A DNA stretch of 64,000 bases from NCBI GenBank assembly GCA_031398745.1, contig JANNNX010000057.1, forward strand, positions 26,466-90,465, written 5' to 3'. Below the pieces are notes generated by a model, which saw only the letters and a program-made list of their open reading frames with translations, had not been told where the DNA came from and ran no database searches. A program made the position numbers and the translations under genes. This DNA comes from JANNNX01 sp031398745. GTDB lineage: Bacteria; Actinomycetota; Acidimicrobiia; Acidimicrobiales; CADCSY01. Shown here piece after piece: positions 41,160 through 49,924 of this stretch. How positions within the stretch are numbered: position 1 is the first letter of the stretch; each line of letters starts with the position of its first letter.

Positions 41160-42023
41160 TCAGCCGATCTGGGAATCACTGAGAACTGCACCGGCCGCGG
41201 CGGAGAGCACGAACACGGCCACCGCCACCAGCACGATGGTCCCGCCGGGAGCGAGGTCCCAGAGCCGGGCACACACCAGGCCGACCACCACCGACGAGAT
41301 GCCCACCCCACCCGAGATCACGAGCAGGCCCCGCTGGGTCCGAGCCAGCAGCTGGGCAGTCGCGACCGGCAGAACCATCAGCGCGGCCACCAGCAGCAGT
41401 CCGACGACCCGCATGCTGGCCACGATCACCACCGCCACCAGCACCGCCAGCACCGAGTTGAGGGCGTCGACGGGAAGGCCGGCCACGGTCGCCCACTCCT
41501 CGTCGACCACGGTGGCGAACAGCGCTCGGCGACACACCAGGATGGCCGCCGCGCTGAGGGCGCCGAGGGCCACGACCACTGCCACCTCGGCCGGCTCGAC
41601 GGTCAGGATGGCTCCGAACAGGTAGGCGTTGACACCCTGGTCGAGCGAGTCGGCGAACCCGAGGAGGACGACCCCGGCCGCGATCCCGCCGTAGAAGAAA
41701 ACGGCCAGGGCCAGGTCGCCCTGGGCCTTTCCCCGGCTACGCAGCCGGTCGATGGTGAACGCGCCGGCCGTCGACACCGCCAGCGCGGCCCACACCGGCC
41801 ACACCCCGGCCACCACCCCGCCGGCGACCCCGGCGAAGGCCAGGTGGCCGATGCCGTCGCCCAGCAGTGACATCCGCCGCTGGACGAGGAACACACCGAT
41901 GAGCGGCGCACAGGCGCCCACCACCAGGCCGGCGGCCAACGCCAGCTGCATGTACTCCCGCTCGAAGGGCCAGGGCAGCGGCAGGGCCCCCGCCAGCAGA
42001 CCCAGTGCAGAGGCGACGATCAC
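41160..42023 (-). CDS. znuB: Zinc ABC transporter permease
   Basis: A 287-residue permease with about eight hydrophobic helices of the ABC-3 family (PFEREYMQLALAAGLVVGAC, RMSLLGDGIGHLAFAGVAGG, and a C-terminal AALMVLPVATAQLLARTQRG). It transports divalent metal, probably Zn2+, given the adjacent Zur regulator. GTG 42023 overlaps the znuC stop (GTGA). Confidence 0.85.
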   Translation of the reverse strand: MIVASALGLLAGALPLPWPFEREYMQLALAAGLVVGACAPLIGVFLVQRRMSLLGDGIGHLAFAGVAGGVVAGVWPVWAALAVSTAGAFTIDRLRSRGKAQGDLALAVFFYGGIAAGVVLLGFADSLDQGVNAYLFGAILTVEPAEVAVVVALGALSAAAILVCRRALFATVVDEEWATVAGLPVDALNSVLAVLVAVVIVASMRVVGLLLVAALMVLPVATAQLLARTQRGLLVISGGVGISSVVVGLVCARLWDLAPGGTIVLVAVAVFVLSAAAGAVLSDSQIG

Positions 42024-42784
42024 CGCACGCCCTCGAGCCACACCGGCAGGTCGTCGCGGTGGACCCCGAGCGACACCCCCGATGCCGCCAACTCGGCCGG
42101 CGGGCCGTCGAAGCGGATGTGCGACTTGAGCACCACCACCCGGTCGAGCGCGTCGGCCACCGCGCCCAGCTCGTGCGAGACCAGCAACACCGTGCCCCCC
42201 AGGGTCTGGAGGTGCACCAGCGACCGACGGAAGAGCGCCTGGGACTCGACGTCGACCCCGGCCACCGGCTCGTCCAGGACGAGCAACTCGGGCTCTCCCG
42301 CGAGTGCCCGGGCGATGAAGGCCCGCTGCTGCTGACCGCCCGAGAGCTCCCGGAGCCGTCGGTCGCGGTGGTCGCCCAGGCCCACCGCGTCGAGGGCAGC
42401 ATCGACCGCGGCCCGATCGGCCGCCCTCGGTCGGCGGCGCCAGCCGAGCCGGGCCAGGCGCCCCGACGACACCAGGTCGGCGACGCTGGCCGCCACCCCC
42501 TCGCCGAGGTTGGGGCGCTGGGGCACGTAGCCGACCCGACCCCGGTCGGCGGGATCGCCCGGTCGATGCCCGAACAGGCGGACCTGGCCTGCGTCGGGGG
42601 AGGCAAGACCGAGGAGAAGTCGTAGCAGCGTCGACTTGCCCGAGCCGTTGGGCCCGACCAGGGCGACGAATTGGCCCGGCCGGATGGCCAGGTCGATGCC
42701 GTCGAGCACCGGGTGGCCGGCGGAGTAGCCGAACCGCACCCCCTCCAGTACGGCCACCGCATCGCGCTCGCCGTTGCTGGGCAC
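42020..42784 (-). CDS. znuC: Zinc ABC transporter ATPase
   Basis: A 254-residue ATPase: Walker A VGPNGSGKST, Q-loop YVPQRPNLGEGVAASV, signature LSGGQQQRAFIARAL, Walker B LLVLDEPVAGVD and switch His in SHELGAV. Partner of ZnuB. GTG 42784 is 8 nt after TATCGT (42798-42793), and a Zur-like half-site overlaps this promoter. Confidence 0.87.
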   Translation of the reverse strand: MPSNGERDAVAVLEGVRFGYSAGHPVLDGIDLAIRPGQFVALVGPNGSGKSTLLRLLLGLASPDAGQVRLFGHRPGDPADRGRVGYVPQRPNLGEGVAASVADLVSSGRLARLGWRRRPRAADRAAVDAALDAVGLGDHRDRRLRELSGGQQQRAFIARALAGEPELLVLDEPVAGVDVESQALFRRSLVHLQTLGGTVLLVSHELGAVADALDRVVVLKSHIRFDGPPAELAASGVSLGVHRDDLPVWLEGVR

Positions 42785-42787
42785 AAG

Positions 42788-42808
42788 TGAGAACGATAAC
42801 CGGTTCTA
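42788..42808 (-). promoter_or_regulatory. Possible Zur box overlapping znuC promoter
   Basis: TGAGAACGATAACCG (from 42788) shares the TGAGAA half of the box before znuA, and AGAAC / GTTCT (42790-42794, 42803-42807) form an inverted repeat. The second half fits the TGAAAATCATTTTCA-type consensus poorly. The TATCGT -10 lies inside the site, so binding would block transcription. Confidence 0.4.
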
Positions 42809-42830
42809 GGTGGAGGAGCACCCGGCAAGC

Positions 42831-42897
42831 GTTCAACCACTGTTCCGCGACTGGCCAACGCAACACCGCTCCGCCGTTCAACCGCCGTCCGTAGGTT
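42831..42897 (+). promoter_or_regulatory. PHO-box-like direct repeats and promoter of the phoX-type gene
   Basis: Two adjoining 11-mers GTTCAACCACT and GTTCCGCGACT (42831-42852) and a third GTTCAACCGCC (42876-42886) match the 11-nt repeat form bound by actinobacterial PhoP. A TAGGTT -10-like hexamer starts at 42892, 16 nt after the third repeat starts, and the start codon is 41 nt further. The same pairing of 11-mer and TAGGTT precedes the 5'-nucleotidase. Confidence 0.55.
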
Positions 42898-42932
42898 CCG
42901 ACCCAACTCGCCACCCAGGAGGTCGCAGACCA

Positions 42933-44492
42933 ATGAACATGAGCCGTCGAGAGCTCTTCAAGCACGCAGCCCGCACCGGTGCGGGCATCGCTATCGTCGG
43001 CTCCGGTTCGGTGCTGGCCGAGGGTGTCGCCAGCGGGACTCCGGCCGGCGGCTACGGCCCGCTGGTCGCCGACCCGGCCGGTCTCCTCGACCTGCCCCCC
43101 GGCTTCTCCTACAACGTGGTTTCGCGGTCGGCCGACTGGGTCGGTGTCGTGGGCGCCAAGGCTCACGCTCCCGACAAGCTCACCGGGGCTTGGTCGAGCG
43201 TCGACGTGCCCAACGAGCCCGACGGCGCTGGTGCCTTCGCCGACGGTCTCGGTAACACCGTCTTGGTCGTTAACCACGAACTGGGCGGCGCGGCCAACAC
43301 CGCCGGAATGGTGCCGAACACCAACGGCGTGCCCACCTACGACTCGGCAGTCGGCGGTGGCACAACCACGCTGGTGGTCGACTCGACGGGTACCCGTCTC
43401 AGCCAGATCCCGAGTCTCTCCGGGACGATCCGGAACTGTGCCGGCGGCGTCACCCCGTGGGGCACCTGGCTGACCTGCGAGGAGACCGAGGCCTACACCG
43501 CCTCGACCGACAAGCGCCACGGCTACATCTTCGAGGTCGACCCCACGGGTGCCGCCACAGTGGCCACGCCCTACACAGCGATGGGCCGCATGGCCCACGA
43601 GGCGGTCGCCATCGACCCCGCGAGCAGCACGGTGTACCTGACCGAAGACGCAGGCAGCCCGCTCGGCCTGTTCTACAAGTTCGTCCCGACGGACACGTCC
43701 AAGACCTACGGCAGCCTCGGCAACGGCGGCACTCTCTACGCCATGAAGGCCGAAACGCTCTTGAACCTTGCCCAGGTGACGACCGTCGGCAGCTGGTTCA
43801 ACGTCAGCTGGGTGCCGGTACCGACCCCCGACCCCGCCAGCAACACCCTGTCTTCCTCCGGCGCGGGCACCCGCCTCCGCAATCAGTTCACCGACAGCCA
43901 GGTCACCCGCTCGAACAAGCTTGAGGGCTGCTGGTGGGGCCGGATCGCCCCGGGGAAGACGGGCGTCTGGTTCGCCGCGGCCTACGCCACGTCCAGCGGC
44001 GCACTGGTCAACGGCGGTGTGGCCCACGTCGGCCAGATCTGGACATACGACCCGATCCTGGAGCGGATTCGGCTCGAGGCCATCTTCCAGCCGGGCGGCC
44101 TCTTCGACAGCCCGGACAACGTGCTCGTGAGCCCGTTCGGTGGCGCCTTCCTGTGCGAGGACGGCGACGGCGACCAGTACGTGATCGGTCTCGACGGCAA
44201 CAACACCGCCTTCGCCTTCGCCCAGAACAAGCTCGAGTTCCCCGGGATCGGCGACTACGAGGAGTTCGCCGGAGCGGTGTTCTCACCCAACAACACCCAG
44301 ATGTTCGTGAACATCATGGGCGCCGGCACGGTGTACTGCATCAGCGGTCCGTGGGGCGAGGTCGAGAGCGTGGAAGCTCCGGGCTCGACGATCGGCTCTG
44401 TGGCCCTGCCCCTCGGTGCCACCGTTGTCGCCGCCGGCGTCGCCGGTGCGGTCGCCCTGCGCAACCGTCGTTCGGGCGCCGCCCCGGCCTGA
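42933..44492 (+). CDS. PhoX-family (DUF839) Tat-exported phosphatase
   Basis: A 519-residue protein with a Tat signal (SRRELFKHAARTGAGIAIVG) and a beta-propeller. Landmarks are HELGGAAN, GGVTPWGTWLTCEETEAY, AHEAVAIDP, YLTEDAG and SPFGGAFLCEDG, the DUF839 pattern. PhoX proteins are Ca2+ and Fe3+ dependent alkaline phosphatases induced by phosphate starvation. The C-terminus ends in a hydrophobic helix plus Arg (LPLGATVVAAGVAGAVALRN), suggesting a membrane anchor, unlike the free enzyme. The ATG follows CAGGAGG and PHO-box-like repeats. Confidence 0.82.
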   Translation: MNMSRRELFKHAARTGAGIAIVGSGSVLAEGVASGTPAGGYGPLVADPAGLLDLPPGFSYNVVSRSADWVGVVGAKAHAPDKLTGAWSSVDVPNEPDGAGAFADGLGNTVLVVNHELGGAANTAGMVPNTNGVPTYDSAVGGGTTTLVVDSTGTRLSQIPSLSGTIRNCAGGVTPWGTWLTCEETEAYTASTDKRHGYIFEVDPTGAATVATPYTAMGRMAHEAVAIDPASSTVYLTEDAGSPLGLFYKFVPTDTSKTYGSLGNGGTLYAMKAETLLNLAQVTTVGSWFNVSWVPVPTPDPASNTLSSSGAGTRLRNQFTDSQVTRSNKLEGCWWGRIAPGKTGVWFAAAYATSSGALVNGGVAHVGQIWTYDPILERIRLEAIFQPGGLFDSPDNVLVSPFGGAFLCEDGDGDQYVIGLDGNNTAFAFAQNKLEFPGIGDYEEFAGAVFSPNNTQMFVNIMGAGTVYCISGPWGEVESVEAPGSTIGSVALPLGATVVAAGVAGAVALRNRRSGAAPA

Positions 44493-44498
44493 TCACCC

Positions 44499-44515
44499 CG
44501 GGGTCGGACTGACCC
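44499..44515. terminator. Short stem after phoX-type gene
   Basis: GGGGTC-ggact-GACCCC begins seven bases after the stop codon. A thymine tract is lacking, as is common in high-GC actinobacteria, so terminator function is tentative. Confidence 0.35.
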
Positions 44516-44531
44516 CACCCCGCACGTCCCT

Positions 44532-44577
44532 CCTCGGCGTGCTCGGAGGCGCTCCAAGCGTCCCGGGCACGCCGAGG
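44532..44577. repeat. 11-bp inverted repeat in the phoX/heliorhodopsin gap
   Basis: Arms CCTCGGCGTGC (44532-44542) and GCACGCCGAGG (44567-44577) pair perfectly around a 24-nt loop that can itself fold. It can be the phoX terminator or a structured leader ahead of the heliorhodopsin start at 44668. Confidence 0.5.
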
Positions 44578-44667
44578 TCGCGTCCCGCCCGGGTCAGGGC
44601 CGCCAGCACGGACGCCGCGGCCCCCTCGGCAGGTCTGGCCGAACTCGTCGGCCGGGTACCCGCGATC

Positions 44668-45438
44668 GTGTCCACCCTCGTCGTTGCCGCCGAGTTCGAG
44701 CCGACCTTCCGTCGCCTGCGGTGGTTCAACCTGGTGATGGGAGTCGTCCACCTGGTCTCCGGGTCGGCCATGCTGGCGCTAGCCAACGACTTCTCCCTCC
44801 CGGTGACGACGACGTTCCTCCAGGAGCAACCGGGCGGGGCGTTCGATCCCGCTCGGGTCACCGAGCAGCTCTCGTTGCGCATCGGGCCGCTGGTCGCGGG
44901 CTTCCTGTTGCTCTCGGCGTTCTTCCACCTGCTCGTGGCCACCCCCTGGGGCTACACCCGCTACCGCGCCGAGCTGGTCCAGCACCGCAACCGCTTCCGC
45001 TGGGTGGAGTACTCGCTGTCGGCGTCGGTGATGATCGTGGTCATCGCCATGCTCACCGGCATCACCGACGCGGCCGCGTTGCTGGTGCTCTTCGTTGTCA
45101 ACGCGTCGACGATCCTCTTCGGCTGGCTGATGGAGCTCTACAGCCAGCCCGGACGCGCCGACTGGACGCCGTTCGTGTTCGGGTGCGTCGCCGGCGCCGC
45201 GCCCTGGCTGGCGATCCTCGTCTACCTGGTGGGCCCCGACACCGTCCCGACCTTCGTCAACGGGATCTTCGTGTCCCTGTTCGTGCTCTTCAACTGCTTC
45301 GCCCTCAACCAGTGGCTGCAGTACCGCCAGATCGGCCCCTGGCGCGACTACCTCTTCGGGGAGCGGGCCTACATCGTGCTCAGCCTGGTGGCCAAGAGCG
45401 CGCTCGCCTGGCAGGTGTTCGCCAACACCCTGGTCTGA
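44668..45438 (+). CDS. Heliorhodopsin
   Basis: A 256-residue seven-helix retinal protein. Recognition rests on RFRWVEYSLSAS with the Schiff-base counterion Glu114, NASTILFGWLMELYSQ, VSLFVLFNCFALNQWLQYRQ, GPWRDYLFGERAYIVL, and helix G SLVAKSALAWQVF with the retinal-binding Lys243. N-terminus is cytoplasmic in this family, opposite to type 1 rhodopsins, and no ion pumping is known for most members; a light-sensing or regulatory role is thought likely. GTG 44668 is chosen for length and lies after a 175-nt leader with a hairpin. No carotenoid or retinal-synthesis gene is in the window, so retinal must come from elsewhere in the cell or the medium. Confidence 0.93.
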   Translation: MSTLVVAAEFEPTFRRLRWFNLVMGVVHLVSGSAMLALANDFSLPVTTTFLQEQPGGAFDPARVTEQLSLRIGPLVAGFLLLSAFFHLLVATPWGYTRYRAELVQHRNRFRWVEYSLSASVMIVVIAMLTGITDAAALLVLFVVNASTILFGWLMELYSQPGRADWTPFVFGCVAGAAPWLAILVYLVGPDTVPTFVNGIFVSLFVLFNCFALNQWLQYRQIGPWRDYLFGERAYIVLSLVAKSALAWQVFANTLV

Positions 45439-45441
45439 TGC

Positions 45442-46314
45442 TCAGGAACAGCGCAGGGCGGTGACGAGGGCGGCCAGGTTGTCCTCCATGATCGAGACGT
45501 AGGAGCGACCGGCCTCGGCATCGGCATCGGCCAGCCCCTCGAGGGGGTCGAGGGTGGCGATTTCGACGCCGGCCTCCCGGGCCAGGGTCTCGGCCACCGT
45601 GGGCGATACCAGCTCCTCGGTGAAGATGGTGGTGACTCCCTGGGCCTCGACCAGGTCGGCCAGCTCGGCGATGCGATCGGCGTTGGGCTCCTGGTCAGGG
45701 CTGAGCCCGGCGATGGCGTGCTGCTCGAGGCCGTAGCGATCAGCCAGATGGCCGAACGCCTCATGCGCGGTCACCAGCAGGGCGCTCTCGCACTCGGCCA
45801 GACCGGACTGATAGGCGCGGTCCACGCCCGCCACGGTCTCGTTATAGGTCGCGGCACGGCGCTGGTAGCCGCCGGCGCCCTCTGGGTCGGCGACCGCCAG
45901 CGCCTCGGCGATCTCGCCGATGACCTCCTGGAAGAGCACCGGGTCGAGCCACACGTGGGGATCGTCCCCGGCCGACGCTCCCAGTCGGTCGAGGACGGCC
46001 AGCGTCGAACCCTCTCGGGCGGCGGCTGCGTCCTCCACCTCGGGCTGGAACCCCCGCCCGAGGACCACCACCAGGTCGGCGTCCTCGACGGCGTCGCGCT
46101 GGCTCGGGGTGAGTTCGAGGTCGTGGGGCTCGGCTCCCGACGGCGTCAGGTTGGCCACCTCGACCCGGTCGCCGCCCACCTGCTCGGCCGCCTCGGCCAG
46201 CGGGTAGAAGGCGGCCACCACCGAGACCTCAGCGGACGAGGAGCCCGGGTCGGTCGCCGCCGAGCCGCAGCCCGCCAGCAGACTCAGGACGAACACACCT
46301 AGCAACGTCTTCAT
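45442..46314 (-). CDS. znuA: Zinc ABC transporter solute-binding lipoprotein
   Basis: A 290-residue cluster A-I binding protein. Lipobox is LLAGCGSA. Metal ligands are placed as in ZnuA: His in GAEPHDLELT, His in DPHVWLDP, His in TAHEAFGHLA, and Asp or Glu near DPLEGLADADAEAG. A poly-His loop is missing, as in many Gram-positive members. It delivers zinc to ZnuBC. The start ATG 46314 is preceded by AAGGCAGGA and by a TACTGT -10 (46363-46358), with a Zur-like box just downstream of that hexamer. It abuts the heliorhodopsin gene, tail to tail (4 bp). Confidence 0.85.
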   Translation of the reverse strand: MKTLLGVFVLSLLAGCGSAATDPGSSSAEVSVVAAFYPLAEAAEQVGGDRVEVANLTPSGAEPHDLELTPSQRDAVEDADLVVVLGRGFQPEVEDAAAAREGSTLAVLDRLGASAGDDPHVWLDPVLFQEVIGEIAEALAVADPEGAGGYQRRAATYNETVAGVDRAYQSGLAECESALLVTAHEAFGHLADRYGLEQHAIAGLSPDQEPNADRIAELADLVEAQGVTTIFTEELVSPTVAETLAREAGVEIATLDPLEGLADADAEAGRSYVSIMEDNLAALVTALRCS

Positions 46315-46340
46315 GGCGCGATCCTGCCTTCGAATGGGAA

Positions 46341-46355
46341 TGAGAATGAGTCTCA
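46341..46355. promoter_or_regulatory. Zur box between znuA and an MFS gene
   Basis: TGAGAATGAGTCTCA is a 15-mer with TGAGA / TCTCA arms. It agrees with 11 of 15 positions of TGAAAATCATTTTCA, the mycobacterial-type Zur consensus as remembered. It overlaps the znuA transcription start and lies 59 nt before the MFS start, so it could control both genes. Confidence 0.6.
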
Positions 46356-46413
46356 GCACAGTAGACAGGAGGGGCCCCCCGCCGCCAAGTCCCTCTCGTA
46401 TCGTCACCGGCCG

Positions 46414-47666
46414 ATGTCGACCCGGCCACGTCTCTTCGTCGACCTCGCACCCCTGCGGGAGTCGAGGGACTACCGGCTGCTGTTCGTCGGTCAGGTGATC
46501 AGCTTCCCGGGTCGGGAGTTCACTCGGGTCCTGATCCCCTACCAGGTGTGGGAGCTCACCCACTCGAGCTTCGCGGTCGGCATGGTCGGACTGGTGAGCT
46601 TCCTGTCGCTGTCGGTGGTGGCGCTGATCGCCGGGCCGATCGTCGATCGCCACGAGCGCACCCGGCTCTACCTGCTCTCCCAGTCGATGCTGGCCGGCGC
46701 CGCGCTGCTGCTGGCGGTCAACGCACACCTCGACCAGCCCCGGCTCTGGGCCGTGTACCTGGGAGCCATGCTCAGCGTCGGCATCGCCGGCTTCGACCTC
46801 CCGGCCCGCAACGCCATCACCCCCAACGTCGTGCCGCGGGCCCAACTGGCCCAGGCCGCCGCGCTCAACCAGGTCATGGTCAACGGCGGCAAGGTGATCG
46901 GCCCCGCGCTGGGCGGCCTGGTGGTGGCCCGCTACGGCGTCTCGGTCGGCTACACGGTCGACGTGGTGACCTACCTCCCCGCCATCGTCGCCATCTCGAT
47001 GATCCGGCGCATAGAGCCCCCGGCCGGCCAGGTCGCGACCAGCGCCCGAGCCGCGGTGGTCGAGGCGTTGCGCTTTATCCGCGACGCCAAGGTGCTTCTG
47101 GCGTCATACCTGATGGACGTGAACGCCAACGTCTTCGGCATGCCCCAGGCGTTGTTCCCGGCCATCGCCACTGAGGTGCTGGGAGGAGGTGTCGGCACCT
47201 ACGGCCTGCTGTCGGCCGCCCCCGGCATCGGCGCGCTGGTCGGGGCGGTGCTCAGTGGCTTCGTCGGCCGGGTCCGCCACTTCGGGCGGGCGGTCGTGGG
47301 GCGGTGGTGGTGTGGGGGGTCGCGCTTGCCCTCTTCGGGCTGTCGCAGCTGCTCCTGGTCTCGATGGTCCTGCTGGCGGTGGCCGGATGGGCCGACATGG
47401 TGTCGGCCATCTTCCGCAGCACCATCCAGCAGGAGTACGTACCCGACTCGATGCGGGGCCGCACCGCCAGCATCTTCGCCATCGTCGTGCAGGGCAGCCC
47501 CCGCCTGGGCGACGCCGAGGCGGGGATCGTGGCCGCCCTGGTCTCCTCGCAGTTCGCGGTGGTGTCCGGCGGCCTGGCCGCCGCCCTCGGGGCCATCGTC
47601 CTGGCCCGAGCCTTCCCCGAGTTCGTCCGCTACGTCCCCGACCTCGGGCGGGACCGCGGTCCCTGA
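46414..47666 (+). pseudogene. MFS exporter, frameshifted (EntS-like)
   Basis: A roughly 418-codon MFS gene split by a 1-nt shift. The first frame is sound from MSTRPRLFVDLAPLRESRDY to the stretch ending in VGRVRHFGRAVVG near 47298. The C-terminal half then continues in another frame (VVVWGVALALFGLSQLLLVS to the stop at 47666). Adding one G to the run 47298-47301 restores a full frame. TATCGT (46399-46404) lies 9 nt before ATG. It is divergent from znuA across the Zur box. Whether the break is real or an assembly slip cannot be decided here. Confidence 0.75.
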
Positions 47667-47712
47667 GCGTCACGCCCGCGTCAGATGAACATCCGGTGAC
47701 CTGCTCAAACGA

Positions 47713-49854
47713 TTGGCGGCGGTGACCGATACCGAACGGGTGCTCAACGTGACTCGAGTCGGAGATGTCGCCACCCCCCAGGTTCCCCTCCCCCTCGGAT
47801 CGACCTGCGCCCTACTGGACGAGGTGTTCCAGAGCGAACCCGGCCGCTCCAGCGTGCTGGTCGAAACCAGCGCCGACAAGGTGCTGCTGGTCAACCGTCA
47901 TACCTTTTTCCAGACGATGACCGGTCCCCTCGGCTACGGCCGGACGCTGCACTACCGGCGCCCGGTGGCCGACGTCATCACCGGGTGGAGCGTGGTCCTG
48001 CAGGCGACCACGCCGCTCGAGGAGGCCGCCCTCCAGACCGTCGGATCGACCTCGGTCGCGCTGGGCGACGATGTCCTGGTGCGATCCGACACCGGCTGGG
48101 CCACCCTGCCGATCGCCCGGCTCTACCAGCACATGGCCGACAACTACGCCCGCCGCGCCGCCGAGGTCGAGCGCAGCCAGGACCAGCTCCAAGCCCTGCT
48201 CGAGAATGCGGTCGACGTGATCGTGGTCCTCGACGCCCAGGGCCGGGTCCGCTCCCGAAGTCGTGACGTCGCGGGGATGGCCACGATGTCGGTCGGCGAG
48301 CTCGGCTTCGCCGACGTGGTCGAGCAGGACGCGGTCGAACTCCGGGCATCGATCCAACGTCTGCTCGACGATCCGTCCGCGGCCGTCGTCGGCGAGTTCC
48401 GGGCTTGCGCCCTCGACGGCGGCATCCGGGTCTTCGAGTACACGGCCCGAAACCTCCTGGCCGACCCCGCCGTCGAGGGCATCGTCGTGAACCACCGCGA
48501 CATCACCGAGCGACGGGTACTCGAGGACCGCCTCCGCCACCACGCAACCCACGACGCCCTCACCGGGCTTCCCAACCGCGAACTGCTCTTCCATCGAGCC
48601 ACCTACGCCCTCGACCGCCTGGAGCGCACCCCGGGGACGGTGACGCTCTTCTATTGCGATCTCGACGGGTTCAAGGCGGTGAACGACGGGCTCGGCCATG
48701 CCGTCGGCGACGAGCTGCTCATCCAGGCCGGCGAGCGCCTCGCCGGCGTCCTGCGACGGGGCGACACCCTGGCGCGCTTCGGTGGGGACGAGTTCGTGGT
48801 GCTGGTGGAGGACCACTCGGGGAGCCAGGCGGTGACGCTCGCCGCCCGCCTGTTGGACGCCTTCCACCAGCCCTTCGACATCGCCGCCCGACCGATCGAG
48901 ATGAGCATCAGCGTGGGGTTCGCCACCGCCACCGAGCCCCAACCGGCATCGTCGCTGCTGAAGCAGGCCGACGCGGCGATGTACGCGGCCAAGTCGGGCG
49001 GGCGCAACCGCTTCTCCCAGTTCAACGCGGTGGCCCACGAGCGCGAGCTGCGGGAGCACCGGCTCACCGCCGACCTGCGACTGGCGATGGCCCGCGACGA
49101 GTTCTCGGTCGTGTACCAGCCGATCTTCGAGACCGCGGGCCTTCGCATCGCCGGGGTCGAGGCCCTGCTCCGCTGGAACCACCCGCTGCTCGGGGCGGTC
49201 ACGCCTACTGAGTTCATTCCGCTGGCCGAGAACCAGGGACTGATCGGCCGGATCGGGCGGTGGGTCATCGACGAGGCGTGCCACCAGCTCTCGCGGTGGG
49301 CCGCGGCCGGCCGGGGCCACGGGTGGATGAGCGTGAACCTGTCGGCCAACCAGCTGGACGACCCCGACCTGGTCGGACACATCGCCGAGGCGCTGGCCTC
49401 GCGGAGTCTGCCCCCGGGTTGCCTCCAGGTCGAGCTCACCGAGACCGGAGTGGTCGAACAGGTCCCGGCTCGGCTGGCCACCCTCGCCGCGCTGCGAGCG
49501 CTGGGGGTGGTGATCGCCCTCGACGACTTCGGCACCGGCTACTCGTCGCTCAGCACCCTGAGCGTCCTGCCCATCGACACGGTCAAGGTCGACCGCTCCT
49601 TCGTGGCCGAGCTCGGCCGGGCGCCCGAATCCGCGGTCATGCTCCAGGGCATCGTCGACCTGGCCCACTCCCTCGGCTACCGGGTCGTCGCCGAAGGGGT
49701 GGAGCGGGAGGCCGAGCTACGGGTCCTCGAGCGGATCGGGTGCGACTACCTCCAGGGCTTTCTGCTGGCGTTGCCCGACGACTTCGACGCCGTGCTCAGC
49801 CGACCGGCGCGGTTCTCGCAGCCGAAGCCGATCGCGGCGGCGCCGGCGAGCTGA
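47713..49854 (+). CDS. Hybrid diguanylate cyclase/phosphodiesterase (PAS-GGDEF-EAL)
   Basis: A 713-residue signalling protein. N-terminal region to about 150 may be a CBS-like or sensory domain, then a PAS-type segment (LQALLENAVDVIVVLDAQGR). The GGDEF domain has FGGDEF near 356-361 and the substrate-binding DLDGFKAVND. The EAL domain begins with VEALLRWNHP near 481, with the metal-binding DDFGTGYSSLS and VKVDRSF motifs and QGFLLALP at the end. Both active sites look intact, so synthesis and breakdown of c-di-GMP are possible. Start is TTG 47713 or GTG 47722. No transmembrane segment is visible. Confidence 0.87.
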   Translation: MAAVTDTERVLNVTRVGDVATPQVPLPLGSTCALLDEVFQSEPGRSSVLVETSADKVLLVNRHTFFQTMTGPLGYGRTLHYRRPVADVITGWSVVLQATTPLEEAALQTVGSTSVALGDDVLVRSDTGWATLPIARLYQHMADNYARRAAEVERSQDQLQALLENAVDVIVVLDAQGRVRSRSRDVAGMATMSVGELGFADVVEQDAVELRASIQRLLDDPSAAVVGEFRACALDGGIRVFEYTARNLLADPAVEGIVVNHRDITERRVLEDRLRHHATHDALTGLPNRELLFHRATYALDRLERTPGTVTLFYCDLDGFKAVNDGLGHAVGDELLIQAGERLAGVLRRGDTLARFGGDEFVVLVEDHSGSQAVTLAARLLDAFHQPFDIAARPIEMSISVGFATATEPQPASSLLKQADAAMYAAKSGGRNRFSQFNAVAHERELREHRLTADLRLAMARDEFSVVYQPIFETAGLRIAGVEALLRWNHPLLGAVTPTEFIPLAENQGLIGRIGRWVIDEACHQLSRWAAAGRGHGWMSVNLSANQLDDPDLVGHIAEALASRSLPPGCLQVELTETGVVEQVPARLATLAALRALGVVIALDDFGTGYSSLSTLSVLPIDTVKVDRSFVAELGRAPESAVMLQGIVDLAHSLGYRVVAEGVEREAELRVLERIGCDYLQGFLLALPDDFDAVLSRPARFSQPKPIAAAPAS

Positions 49855-49924
49855 CGCCAGGTCTGCACCAACTGGCAAGACGTCGACCACTGATCGCCTG
49901 ACCGCCACAGCGGCGACGAACCCC

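Noticed and set aside
41160..44027. 955-residue open frame on the minus strand
   Set aside because: Only its end (41160-42023) matches ZnuB. The rest is antisense to phoX-type and out of frame with znuC.
44416..44667. N-terminal extension of the heliorhodopsin frame
   Set aside because: It overlaps the phoX-type gene end and the hairpin gap, and would give an 84-residue tail not known in heliorhodopsins.
47280..47320. Programmed ribosomal frameshift in the MFS gene
   Set aside because: No slippery heptamer or conserved need for two products; a lost G in a homopolymer explains it better.
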